A stretch of 64,000 nucleotides of DNA. Source: Rhyzopertha dominica. Lineage: Eukaryota > Arthropoda > Insecta > Coleoptera > Bostrichidae. Below are positions 1-9,798 of the stretch, one piece after another. The stretch covers positions 14,818,001 to 14,882,000 of the forward strand of contig QCXZ01000001.1 of assembly GCA_025024175.1 (NCBI GenBank), read 5' to 3'. Under the pieces are notes generated by a model, which was not told the DNA's origin, did no database searches, and saw only the letters and a program-made list of their open reading frames with translations. The translations under genes and the position numbers were made by a program. Within the stretch, counting starts at the first letter, position 1. Every line of letters starts with the position of its first letter.

Positions 1-123
1 CCTCTTGTATATCAAAAACACTTTACAATCGCTTCGACAGTAATGTAATGTCGTTAAATACGTCATTTTTGTCAAGATGTTTCAACAGTTGGAACGCATA
101 TGCTGTTGGAGGGCTTTTATCCT

Positions 124-345
124 TCCAAGTCGATAAATCGAACTTCACGAAATTCTCCTTTCCACTGGAGGAACAGAACGAAATCTGGAGGACTCATGTC
201 AGGGCTACGCGGGGGATGTGGGGAATTTCGTAGCAGATCTTCTCGCTAACTCCTTTCACTGAACACCGACACAGTTTTATGCGATCAAGCATTAGCGTGC
301 AAGATGATTACGCCGCTGTATTTCATATCTCGTCTACACTTTTGG
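124..345 (-). pseudogene. mariner transposase C-terminal remnant
   Basis: In one minus-strand frame the mariner motif HPPRSPDMSPPDFVLF is followed by a basic-acidic stretch ending in FIDLEG and a stop. Upstream, ILHANA sits where the family has HDNA, so the second catalytic Asp is lost, and stops interrupt the frame. The third catalytic Asp (SPD..PPD region) is still visible. Similarity fades above position 345, although up to about 590 could be decayed N-terminal sequence. Confidence 0.75.
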
Positions 346-1843
346 AATCATGCATTTAAATTTTCTACAAAGAAGACAAATACATTTGTCTTTTGGTCTT
401 TGTCTATTGCTTGTTTGTCCATGCGGTCTTTTCCATTATTGTAGCCACGATAGCAGCAAAAATGTTTTCGGTAGCAGTATGAGGTCTTCATTTCTGTGGT
501 CGTCTTTAACACTAGTCCAACGCTCTGGAACGCTTACTCCATCAAGTTACTGTTGAACTATCCACGCGTGACTCCTGGTAAGCTTCTTGTAATGCACTGA
601 GTTTCAGCAACCGTTTTTTGCGTGCAGGTTTGAATTTTGATATACGCACATTAATCCGCTACAATGACGCCTTCCATTGCATCAAACTACCCCAATTTGA
701 GAATCTTTTACACATAACTGAGTGAACTACCCACACTTTATATATAGTTAAGTGATGTTCCAATGATAGGCTTTTATAATTCGACAGCACTTGTTTTTTC
801 ACCATCGTCAGTTCAGCGCCAGCTTAATATGTGCAGGAATACATATACCTTGTATATTGCAAGAATGAACGTTAACACTTGAAATTTACAATCTGAAAAT
901 ATTATCTTCCCTCAAATTCCAGGCTTGGATTGTGTATGACGGTCCTTTATTAAGGAGGACACAAGTGATTATTGGTATAAGGTTCTAAGAACTATGAACT
1001 AATACCTCAGAATTCCAGGTTTAAATTTCTATAGCATTATTTTAATACTTAATGTTGTATTTTAGAATTATTTTCACTAAAATTATCTTCATTTTAAAAC
1101 GTGTGGTTCTAATATTTTTGTCTATACTATGTATGGGTTTCTTTTGTTCTTCTTTGTTGTTCTTGTTTGTCTTGTTCTTTCTTTTTCCATTTCCTATAGA
1201 AAGCATCATCGCAGTTAATTTCACAAACATGTCTTTTTCTAATTTATCATCCTTTAGTTGTTATTCACTAGCAGACTATTTTAATTACGTATATTGCTTT
1301 CAACGACATCAATACCCAGTTTTCTTTTTTCAAGTATTTCCTAACTCTTTTACTAACTTTTCTCCCTTGCTTTTCGTCATTATAAAGGCTGCCTGCATAT
1401 AAAGATTCAACTAACTGTTTTATTACGTGTTTAAAACTTTGTCTACGACTTTAATATCAAACTCATTATTAGCTGATTGCTGTTTTATAATATTAAGTTC
1501 CTTATTATCTAAAATTCTCCAAGCTTTAGGGAACATTTAACAGTCTGTAGAAAATGCTGTGAAAGATTGATTATTTAATATTGTTAGAAGAGTTAAGAGT
1601 ACGCTATGGCGTATGGTTTACGGAATATGCTTCATTTGATTATTGATTTCTTTTCGTAAGTAAGCTGGCCTAATTAAGTCAATAAAAATAATGAATTTCC
1701 TATCTAACCCTGTTCAAATACAAAACACATCGTCCACTTATTGTTCCAAAAATCTTACAATTTTGTATTAAGCATTTTTAGAATTTATTTTCTTATAGCA
1801 AAACCATATCTCAGCTAAAATTACAAACAGGTGTATGCTCATA
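346..1843. other. AT-rich sequence without recognised genes
   Basis: A 116-codon plus-strand open frame at 1052-1402 is rich in F, L and I and looks like chance in AT-rich DNA. No repeat shared with the rest of the window was seen. Confidence 0.5.
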
Positions 1844-1845
1844 TA

Positions 1846-2877
1846 CAGGGTCCGCCACCTATAGCTCCCCAGGCTCGTATTTTCTTTATTTTTTTTATGT
1901 ACAACCTTAAGTTATATGTCAAATTGTAGGTGTTTTTAAACTCTTTAAAAATAGCTTGGTGGTTGTCCAAAAAAAGTTTTGTAGATTATCATATTTTGTG
2001 TTTAAAGTTATTTTTTGTAAATATTTTTTAACCTTACCTCGTATGATAAATATTGCTACACAGTTGAATGCCGACTTTTGTCTTCCTCAGTTTGTGTCAC
2101 TACCATGTATGCGTAATTTTTACTCCTTCTTAGTGAAAAACAAGAAAAACTAGTCGCCGCCATGTTCTTTAAATAGGGTTGTTCAGAATGTTTAAGTGTT
2201 ATTTTAGTAGCTTATTACGGTACAAATTGTGCCTACATACCCATCGCTGCACACAAAACCTAAAAATTTTGAGTAACTTTTAAATAAATCAAGTACAAAG
2301 TTCATTCTAAAGAGAGAGAGGCTAGGAAATGAAACCCCGTGACGAGGCTAGTAGGCGATGTAGAAAACCAAACTAGCCTCACCGCAGGGTTTCGCTTTCT
2401 AGCCTCTCTCTCTTTAGAACGAACTTTGTACTTAAATTATTTAAAAGTTACTCAAAATTTTGGGGTTTTGTGTGCAGCGATGGGTATGTAGGCATAATTT
2501 GTAGCATAATAAGCTACTAAACTAACACTTAAAACATTGTGAACGGCCCTATAACAGAACATGGCGGCGACTAGTTTTGCTGTTTTTCACTAAGAAGAAG
2601 TAAAAATTACACATACATGGTAATGACACAAATTGAAGAAGACAAAAATCGGCATCCAACTAAGAAGCAATATTTATTATACGGGGTAAGGTTAAAAAAT
2701 ATTTACAAAAATTAACTTTATTTGCAAAATATCACAATATGCTAAAAAAAATTTTGGACCCTCACTACGCTATTTTTAAAGAGTTCAAAAAGACCTGCAA
2801 TTTGACATATAACTTATGGTTGTACCTAAAATAACAAAGAAAATACGAGCCTGGGGAGTTTTAGGTGGCGGACCCTG
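1846..2877. mobile_element. 1.03-kb foldback element (near-complete palindrome), TA-flanked
   Basis: The left end CAGGGTCCGCCACC and the right end GGTGGCGGACCCTG are inverted copies. The match continues nearly to the middle: arms about 1846-2352 and 2373-2877, with a spacer of about 20 nt near 2362. TA occurs at 1844-1845 and 2878-2879, as expected of a Tc1/mariner-type target duplication. There is no transposase, so it is non-autonomous. A third, partial copy lies at 57017-57376. The RNA of either strand would form a hairpin of about 500 bp. Confidence 0.9.
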
Positions 2878-3272
2878 TATAGGTAAACCATAGATTTGCT
2901 TATAAAATCCATTTCAACTGAAAATAACTTGATCATAAATATTTTCATGAGATTAATCAGTTCTGGCATTTGAAATTGTCCTTGAATGAGTTCAAATTTT
3001 TATTTTCTATCATCGCCATTTTTTGCAAGCGGGCAAGAACCGACATACATTAAAATGCATGTCTATGCTCTCTACTAACAGCATACCAAGCCTTTGGTAT
3101 ATATGTTATTCGCAATAACCGAAATCGCTTTGTTTGTCCATGATGTGTCACGACAGAAACATATTTATAGGTGTGAGTGTATTTATTACTAACGTCAACA
3201 TCCCTTTTTAACCTAAACAAAAATCATTACAAATATAGAGGTAGGTATTTTAAGCTTAAACACATGTGACAC

Positions 3273-5228
3273 TTATTTGTTTTTGCAAGAATTGCTTTTG
3301 TGGCATTTTGAATTACACTTCAAGTTCTTTCTGACACACGAACATGCCTTTGTTTTGCATGCCTTACAGCACTGGCAGTGTAAAAACCCTTGTTTTGATC
3401 CTGAGGCTATCATTGCTTCTTGACGTACAGACACTTTTGCAGATCCAGATGGAACTTCAGCAACATCTAGAAATTTTGACGGTGACAGTTGAAACTCATT
3501 TTTACCGAAGAGTTTCTCCAATCTTCCGTTCTTAGTACCGAGAGCATACAGGTAGATCCATGTCGGTCTTTTCTAAAACAACTGCCAATGTATTTCTAGA
3601 TGCTAGGCGTCCACTGTCAACATCTAGAATGTTTACTAAAACATTGTCACCGATATCAGCTGGAGAAAATTTCCGTTCGGAGTGCTGGAACATTTTCTCC
3701 GCTTGAAGTTCTAATCCACGCGTATAACCCTTCCTTTAACTTTCAATCGCTGTTCTATAGCGCAAAGTTTGCACAAAAACACATCTGAGCTGGGAGTGCA
3801 AGCTGAATGGTAAACCTCGTGACACTCGATACACGCGTTTGTTTCAGAAAATGTAACGTGACAGATGTTACACTCAGTTGACTCCTCGATTTCTTCGTAA
3901 AGCGCGTTATCTTCTTGTGTCACAGTGGCCACATCAGAATAGTCCTCAGGATCGCTGTCGTCCTGCTGGTTTGCTGTGTTATTTCCTTTCAGCGCCTCAT
4001 CAATAGAACGCAGTTGCTCAGCTAACTGTTCTCCAGTTTCAATATTTTTTGGTACCGAACGATCCAAACATGTATCAAGGAGTCCACTTTTCTGTGGAGA
4101 TCCAAATAATGCTTCATAAGGTGTACGTTTGATGCCCGTATGAAAACTGAGATTTTTGTGCTTTACATAATCCGTAGGTCCTATGCACAATTTTGACACT
4201 TATTTTCAGGCATCCAAGCCACAAGACCGTCACGCACATATTGATTCGCTCTTTCAACGGAACCCGGACATTGTGAAGGCCGAGGTTTCCCATGAACCAA
4301 TTTAACAGCTGACCACTTAGCTGCTAGGTTTTGAATTACCTGCAAATTAATGCAATTTCTGTAATTCAAGCGACGTTCATTTCTTTATATATACCAACAA
4401 ACTCTCGACTATTGTCACTAATGGAGAATATTTAGTGCTCCAATGAAGCAAAAAATATCCACGAGCACACCTGCTACTTCCTCAGCAGTTTTCGTTTTTA
4501 GCGGTTTGAGTATTGCGAATTTGGTCAAGTGATCCTGGTAATTAAGAATAAATTTAAATTCGCCATCAGGTTCACTCTGAATATCTATGAGGTCCATAAA
4601 ATAAAATTTGTATTAGGCACCTATGTAACAACCAAAGTAGCAAATAAAGTTTACCTGGCAACGAGAATTCATTTCAGACATAATTATAACTTCTCTGGTT
4701 ATGTTGCAGTAACTTCTTTTCAGTTCCTTTTCCATTGCCTTTTCGCGTTTATCGCCTAACTTCAAATGGGCTGAATGAATAGGTCCAAACATCTCAGTAA
4801 CCGGACAAAAAAATATTATTCTCGATTTCTTTCTGTCTTGTTTCTGAATGAACTTGTCTTTCTCACCATTTGTTAGCAGATCATATCGCCTTAATCGACG
4901 GCAGTGTCAGGTTGTCAACGGCAGTTCAGCTCGTTTTCTACCCAAAGCTTCCTTGCTTGCATTCACTATCTGTGCATATAGCTCAGTCGTCATTAAAAGC
5001 GATCTATCATTGTCTTTCTTTTGCACTAGCAGTTCTTGTAGTTACTCTTCTTTTGCTGCCGTCATTGCAAATATCGCACGCTGTGCTGTGATGATACTGG
5101 TAAATTAACGGTGCTCTTAATTTTGAAAACATGTGCTGACAAGTCGGTGGTTGCACAATATTTGACGGCACGTAGCGCATAATGGGCAAATCAAAATACG
5201 CGAAGTGGGTAAAACAGAACATACACAA
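3273..5228 (-). pseudogene. KRBA2/Ginger-type integrase pseudogene with two small introns
   Basis: Read on the minus strand, several frames join into an integrase of the kind annotated in insects as KRAB-A domain-containing protein 2-like. The D,D,E core is readable: Asp in DLIDIQSEPDGEFKF (about 4590-4550), Asp in SDNSREFV (about 4410) and Glu in GSVERANQYV (about 4240). The C-terminal part (3273-3521) is Cys-rich (CQCCKACKTKACSC...CNSKCHKSNSC), matching that family's tail. A Cys/His cluster (CNICHVTFSE.. CHEVYHSACTP) lies at 3830-3760. A 55-nt intron at 4340-4394 has GTATAT and TTTGCAG ends; a second at about 4595-4654 has a decayed acceptor. At least four frameshifts or stops kill the frame. 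Confidence 0.85.
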
Positions 5229-5412
5229 GGCGAAGTAACGCTCCGAAATCTTTTACATTGCAATCTGGTAACACGTTTTTGCCCACAACGCGTTGTGAAT
5301 ACTTCATACTGCCCATTCCCCGCAAAAATTAGCAGATATCGGTTAATGGGTAATCTGACAAACCCAATTTTCGGTCAGTGACCGATTTCGGTTATTGCGA
5401 ATAACATATATG

Positions 5413-5534
5413 TAAAACCAGTTCTGTGCCATGCTGTCTGCACTAGACCTAGACTGCGCTGACGAGGAGTAAAAACAACAAAACACATGTGTCTGTGGTT
5501 GGTTGCGGTAGACAAATAGCATAGTCATGCATTT
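5413..5534 (+). repeat. repeat unit A, degenerate copy (ribozyme core damaged)
   Basis: Homologous to the units at 22421 and 29315, with the same outer inverted repeat (GTGCCATGCTGTCTGCACTA at the start, GCATAGTCATGCATTTT at the end). The core reads CTGACGA, but the stem II arms no longer pair and GAAA has become an A-rich run, so self-cleavage is not expected. Confidence 0.75.
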
Positions 5535-5589
5535 TAATGTATGCCGATTCTTGCCCGCCTGCAAAAAGTGCCGTAGGGGCCTGCTGTCA

Positions 5590-5699
5590 AGTTGACGTAT
5601 GCATGTGCATGTCAGCAGCAGCAGGTAGTTCCCGTCAAGGCAACTAGGTGGCTTTGTCATCATGTGAATGTAATGTGACAGATGGCATTGCCATCTAAT
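5590..5699 (+). repeat. repeat module B
   Basis: It shares GGTGGCTTTGTCATCATG and a palindrome ending GGCATTGCCATCT with 29195-29302 (same orientation) and 22321-22400 (inverted). In all three places it lies next to a unit A copy. Confidence 0.7.
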
Positions 5700-5967
5700 T
5701 TTGTACTAACTTTACTAAAGTTCTCCGTGAATTGTAAAGAATTTGTTTTGCTATATTTAAACTTACACTCTAAATTTGACGCTAGTATGTTTTAGATAAT
5801 TTGGAGAGTTACATGTGGGGCCGTTAATTTACGAAACTTATACATGGTATATGGGATTGTTTTGTTTATGGATATATATATGGAAGCCATAAATTTATAA
5901 ATTTATGCTTAAAAATCTGATTCTTGGGGATCAAATGTAGGCAGGAAGAATAAGAAGAATGCAGTAA

Positions 5968-6044
5968 TTAGCTATAATAAGAGCCAAATAGATCTATCTG
6001 CAATTGGTTGCGGTGCAGACAGCATAACGTACACATTCATTTTA
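5968..6044 (+). repeat. repeat unit A, 5'-truncated copy
   Basis: Starts within stem II (GCTATAATAAGAGC) and keeps TAGATCTATC, the inner stem and GGTGCAGACAGC of the 3' half. The GAAA of the core is CAAA here. Confidence 0.65.
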
Positions 6045-6850
6045 AGCTCTTGTGATAGTAATAACTTTTTTTAACTTAACATAGTCTACTTTACTTAAAA
6101 TCACTAGGGTGCTTCCTATTTTTTTCCTGCTACGCTTATTTCTAATGTTCTTAATTATGCTGAATTCCTTATTTTTACAGTTTATGGAGTTGTGGTATTT
6201 CAGACCTTTTATCGTCATTTTGGTTTTCGCTACCGAAAACCTGATGTGAGTGAAAACAACACATTATCTACACTCAAAAGTCACTGTGCTTTTTAGTATT
6301 GATGAGAGGGTGCTTTTATTTGTTTTGTCTGATGTAATCTTTTTAAGAGCCTTTACTATTACAGGTTTTGTTTTTTGGTATAATATTTACTAAATAGTAG
6401 ACTTTTAAGTTACAATGTCTATGATAAGACCTTCCTGAATAGTTTAAACCTGGAATTGTTAGGTAATTAGGTAATATTAGATTTTAATATTGTGGTAGCA
6501 GTACTGGAATGACAATGAAAGGTTCCCCAATTAATACCTTATAGAAATGTGTTATCGTTCGTCAGTATTTGTCAGAATGTCGTGCTTCTTCTAAGGCTAG
6601 TGCGGGCCGTTTAGTCCAAGAAGAATCTGTAGAAGATTATGCTCAAAAAGTCCGTTTATTAATCTACGGCCCAGTTGCACATAGATGATTTACAAGCAGT
6701 TGTCGTGGTAATGTTTTTTTTTACATGTCCGTTATTGGCGCTGTCGTGACAACGGCTGGTTAACCAAGCCTTGTGCGACATGGCCTATGTGGAATAGCCA
6801 ATAGTGTTATACTCTCAGCGGAATATAAAAGTGTGGACAACGTTACACAA
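6045..6850. other. AT-rich sequence, nothing firmly recognised
   Basis: A short frame near 6595-6690 (GRLVQEESVEDYAQKVRLL) is faintly gag-like but isolated. It may be a decayed 5' part of the transposase that follows. Confidence 0.35.
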
Positions 6851-6859
6851 TTTGGGTTA

Positions 6860-7372
6860 TGTACCCTTCCACATCCGTCCGTCCAATCTTTACAGCCTGA
6901 AGACTACGAAGAACACGTTGAATTTTATAGTTGCTTGCTATTTATGTATTATCCACATTTACCAGAGATTGAATTAATAGTACTCAAAATTCACATTCAT
7001 GGGCTCTTGAATGTCCTTTTAATAGCAAATGAAAGCATCTTTAACGTCGCATTAGGACGAATGTTTGGTAGAATTGTCAACGATTTACTACAAAACGAGC
7101 TACCAGGGCTGCTGAAAATGCTCCGCTTCAGAGAAGTGCAAATATGTCGTTGCCCCTCCACATTCTGGTAGAAATATCAAACTGTATATGAAATAACTTT
7201 GTTAACAGGTCATGTTTTCTGAGGACATAAGTTAACAGACCTAACGCCTCTTAACTTTTTGCTTTTGGGACTCCTGAACAGTTTAGTTAATGCTGAGAGA
7301 TCTCAAACCAAAGATAGATTTTCTAGTCAAATTACCACGTTTTTAACTCCTGAAAGGACGAGGAAGTGAATT
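6860..7372 (+). pseudogene. DUF4817-type DDE transposase remnant
   Basis: Motifs of this IS630/Tc1/mariner-related transposase group occur in order with frameshifts: VQSLQPEDYEEHVEFYSCLL (about 6885-6945), NSHSWALECPFN (about 6987), RMFGRIVNDLLQNELPG (about 7060), APPHSGRN (about 7155) and LTPLNFLLLGLLNSLV (about 7240). The families have DGAPPH and DLTPLDF there. Here the first Asp reads Val and the last reads Asn, so two catalytic acids are lost. Confidence 0.75.
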
Positions 7373-7524
7373 AAGGTAGGTTTAATTAATAACACAGTGC
7401 GGTTTCAGTTTATTTTGATTGTTCTCTTACTTTTAATTAATTAATTAATTAATTTACTGAGGGCATCTGTTCTCCTATTTTCGCATGCGCTATTTCGCCC
7501 GCCGCGGATAAAGGAGAAGGTCTA
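7373..7524. repeat. AT-rich spacer with a (TTAA)n microsatellite
   Basis: A TTAA/AATT simple repeat occupies about 7432-7454. Confidence 0.6.
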
Positions 7525-7610
7525 CTGTGTTCACTCTCACCCTGCGACTAGTTTCGCCCTGTTGGGGCTCATCAGGCATGAGTAGAGAGCAAACTGACTA
7601 GGGCAGATGA
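7525..7610 (-). ncRNA. hammerhead ribozyme motif (Penelope/retrozyme type)
   Basis: On the minus strand CTGATGA is followed by GCCC-CAACA-GGGC (stem II), then GAAA, then CTAGTC, which holds the cleavage triplet GTC. TGC just before CTGATGA can pair with GCA just after GTC (start of stem I). The core spans 7578-7543. CTAG is self-complementary, typical of type I hammerheads with a minimal helix III that cleave as dimers. No protein-coding part of an element is attached here. Confidence 0.75.
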
Positions 7611-7649
7611 TTTTTATTTGAATTCGTTTAATATTTAGTTTAGACAAAA

Positions 7650-8104
7650 GCACTCTATAAACGCAAATAGACGGACAATTTAATACGCTATCCTTAATCT
7701 TTTATGGCAACTTTTTTAATCGCAAGTCAATTTTATTGAGTTGTATACACAAGCATTTTTCACTGTTGAGATAAGTACACTGATATAAAGAAGCAAGTGA
7801 TAAGTGGTTATTAGTAAATACCTTTCTTTGGAAAAAAATATATGCTTTGTCCTTTGAGTCAAGTTTAGATACAAGTTTGTAGTATAGATATTGTACAAAC
7901 TATATTGTTTAAATATTTTACTAAAGCTAAAAAAAAACAGAAAAATAGAAATAAACGATTTACATTGGTTTTAACGTCTAGCTAATACACTTTAGCCATA
8001 ATATACTCGTATCGTATTTTCTACTCAAAATCTGCGAAAAAGTGCTTTATCTTCTACGAGTGTAACGTAGAAAATTCTTTTTTACGTGCAAACGCCCATC
8101 ACTG
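7650..8104 (+). mobile_element. fragment of a hAT-like element (3' part)
   Basis: Similar to 61690-62261 along its length, including AAGTGATAAGTGGTTATTA and the terminal ACGCCCATCACTG. The 5' end with CAGTGATG is missing. There is no coding capacity. Confidence 0.65.
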
Positions 8105-9414
8105 ACCTATTTTTGGTGATTCAACATTTGAAAATGAGTGCCCTTGACAACTGCTGCCTGCAGGTGAACAAAATAAACCTACTTTTTTTATTAAGGAGCC
8201 TTTTTGATGTAGGTGGACGAAGAGTGTGGTCTGGTTTTAATACATTATTAATTAACTTCCAACCCCGTTTTTCTGGTTCCAGTTGATTACTAAATCACAC
8301 CTTAACTTCGTAATATATTCGGTAAAAATGTTAGTAATCAGAAACAGTGGTTAGAGGAATACAAGCTAATTGCACGCGTTTTTTTATTAAGTGTATGTTT
8401 TATAAAAGATAAGTAACGTAACTTATTTTTGCAAGTAATTTTTGTTGTTCCATATACAGACAAAAGAAAGCAAATTCCGTTGGTGATTAGAGTTCATGTC
8501 TGCAAGAACTTTTGCCCATGTAATTAAATATAAGAATACCACTTTAGTAAATTTTAGAGTCGTTTTCTCTCAAAACTTTTGCATCTTGGAAAAAAAGTAT
8601 AAGGACAATTTTTGTAGATAGTTGCACGATCTACAATTTTTGTTTCAACTGTTTTTGTCAAAACATTAAGTTTTGCTGAAAAAAAAATCCATTTATCCGA
8701 ACTTTGACCTTGCATAAAAACTTTTGCACACATGATATCTATGGGGACTTTTTACAATCTTATTATTATAGTATTCTTAACGTTTACGTAAATTTTCAGC
8801 TGGTTGGGAATTTATGCAAGGGTGAATGTTTATTTTGACCGAACTAAAAATAGTCCACGTTGTGCAGGGGTGTGCCATCTAACGATAGTACGTCTAACCA
8901 GTCTTGCGTAGTATGTTATGCAATTTACGAGTAGAGCTGCCTCTAGGATTTATTTTTTTTTGCAGAATAGGTACTTATTCTCCGACCACCTTTTACAGAT
9001 CATAGAACACAATATTAACACAACATTCACATAGAATAGAACACTAATCGCCTGGGAACCTTTTTAATACTAAATACCTAAATATAAATTCATTAATCGC
9101 CTTCCTGCGCAATGTTATTCTTATTGCAATATTTTAAAACTACTGAACCATGCAGTAACCAATCCTCAATGCTAACAATGAAAGTTTATGTATTAGTTGC
9201 GCTGAAAGAGAAAGGACTTCCTATTGTTTGTAAATGGGATGATTTAAATACATTCTTATTTGGTTACTACCCAGTAGTACGTTATATACTTTATTGAACA
9301 TTGATATATTCATATCTATAAAATATCACAATTTTGCTTGGAATAAGAAATATACAAGTAGCAAAAATAACTAACATTCCAATCCTTAATTTTTCACTAA
9401 AAAGGTAGGTAGAA
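8105..9414. other. intergenic AT-rich sequence downstream of the CRAL-TRIO gene
   Basis: No gene, terminal repeat or shared repeat was recognised. Confidence 0.5.
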
Positions 9415-9420
9415 TTTATT
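9415..9420 (-). terminator. polyadenylation signal AATAAA of the CRAL-TRIO gene
   Basis: On the minus strand AATAAA lies about 36 nt after the stop codon, giving a very short 3' UTR. Alternative sites farther down are possible in such AT-rich DNA. Confidence 0.6.
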
Positions 9421-9456
9421 GTTCAGTTTATCAATCAAAAGACAATCTTAACCAGA

Positions 9457-9798
9457 TTAGCTCTTCGCCCCTTCTTCCTCTGCATCATCATCATCATGGA
9501 TTAATTCTTCCTCAGGTATTTCATACCCCAATGACCTCAATTCTTTTACAACAGCTTTATTTCTTCTAAAACCATCTATCCAGTCATTATAATTGTAGTC
9601 AGGGTGAATACCTCCATATCGTTCTGGCAGGTATTTAGGATCGATATGTTGATGTAAAGATTCCATATCCTCCCCATGAAAGAATATTCTTTCCTTCATT
9701 TTCTCGTTAAGCATGGGCTTGAAGATATTGTAGATTATATCAAAAACCCATGATTCGTTAACCACATGCAAGGCGTGGACCTTCATGTAAAAGGACGT
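9457..9798 (-). CDS. CRAL-TRIO gene, last coding exon (residues 195-307)
   Basis: The acceptor is TTGTTTTCAG and the exon starts in phase 0 (TSFYMKVHALHVVNESWVFD). It contains the conserved RIFFHG, HIDPKYLPERYGG and the terminal acidic tail before TAA/TGA-rich sequence. The stop codon is at the low-coordinate end. Confidence 0.95.
   Translation of the reverse strand, partial: TSFYMKVHALHVVNESWVFDIIYNIFKPMLNEKMKERIFFHGEDMESLHQHIDPKYLPERYGGIHPDYNYNDWIDGFRRNKAVVKELRSLGYEIPEEELIHDDDDAEEEGAKS

Larger units (their letters stand above)
3010..5600 (-). mobile_element. KRBA2-like integrase element with inverted ends
   Basis: The integrase pseudogene (3273-5228) lies between inverted copies of the same sequence. 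The left copy (about 3010-3133) and the right copy (about 5379-5597) share GCGGGCAAGAACCGACATAC-like and GTTATTCGCAATAACCGAAA-like stretches in opposite orientation. Both also carry a copy of repeat unit A, internally deleted on the left. I infer these are its terminal inverted repeats. Target duplications were not found. Confidence 0.6.

Noticed and set aside
1052..1402. 116-codon plus-strand frame, hydrophobic
   Set aside because: F/L/I-rich translation of AT-rich DNA with no domain or splice support.
6595..6690. gag-like peptide (ESVEDYAQKVRLL)
   Set aside because: Too short and isolated. The downstream motifs belong to a DNA transposase, not a retrotransposon.
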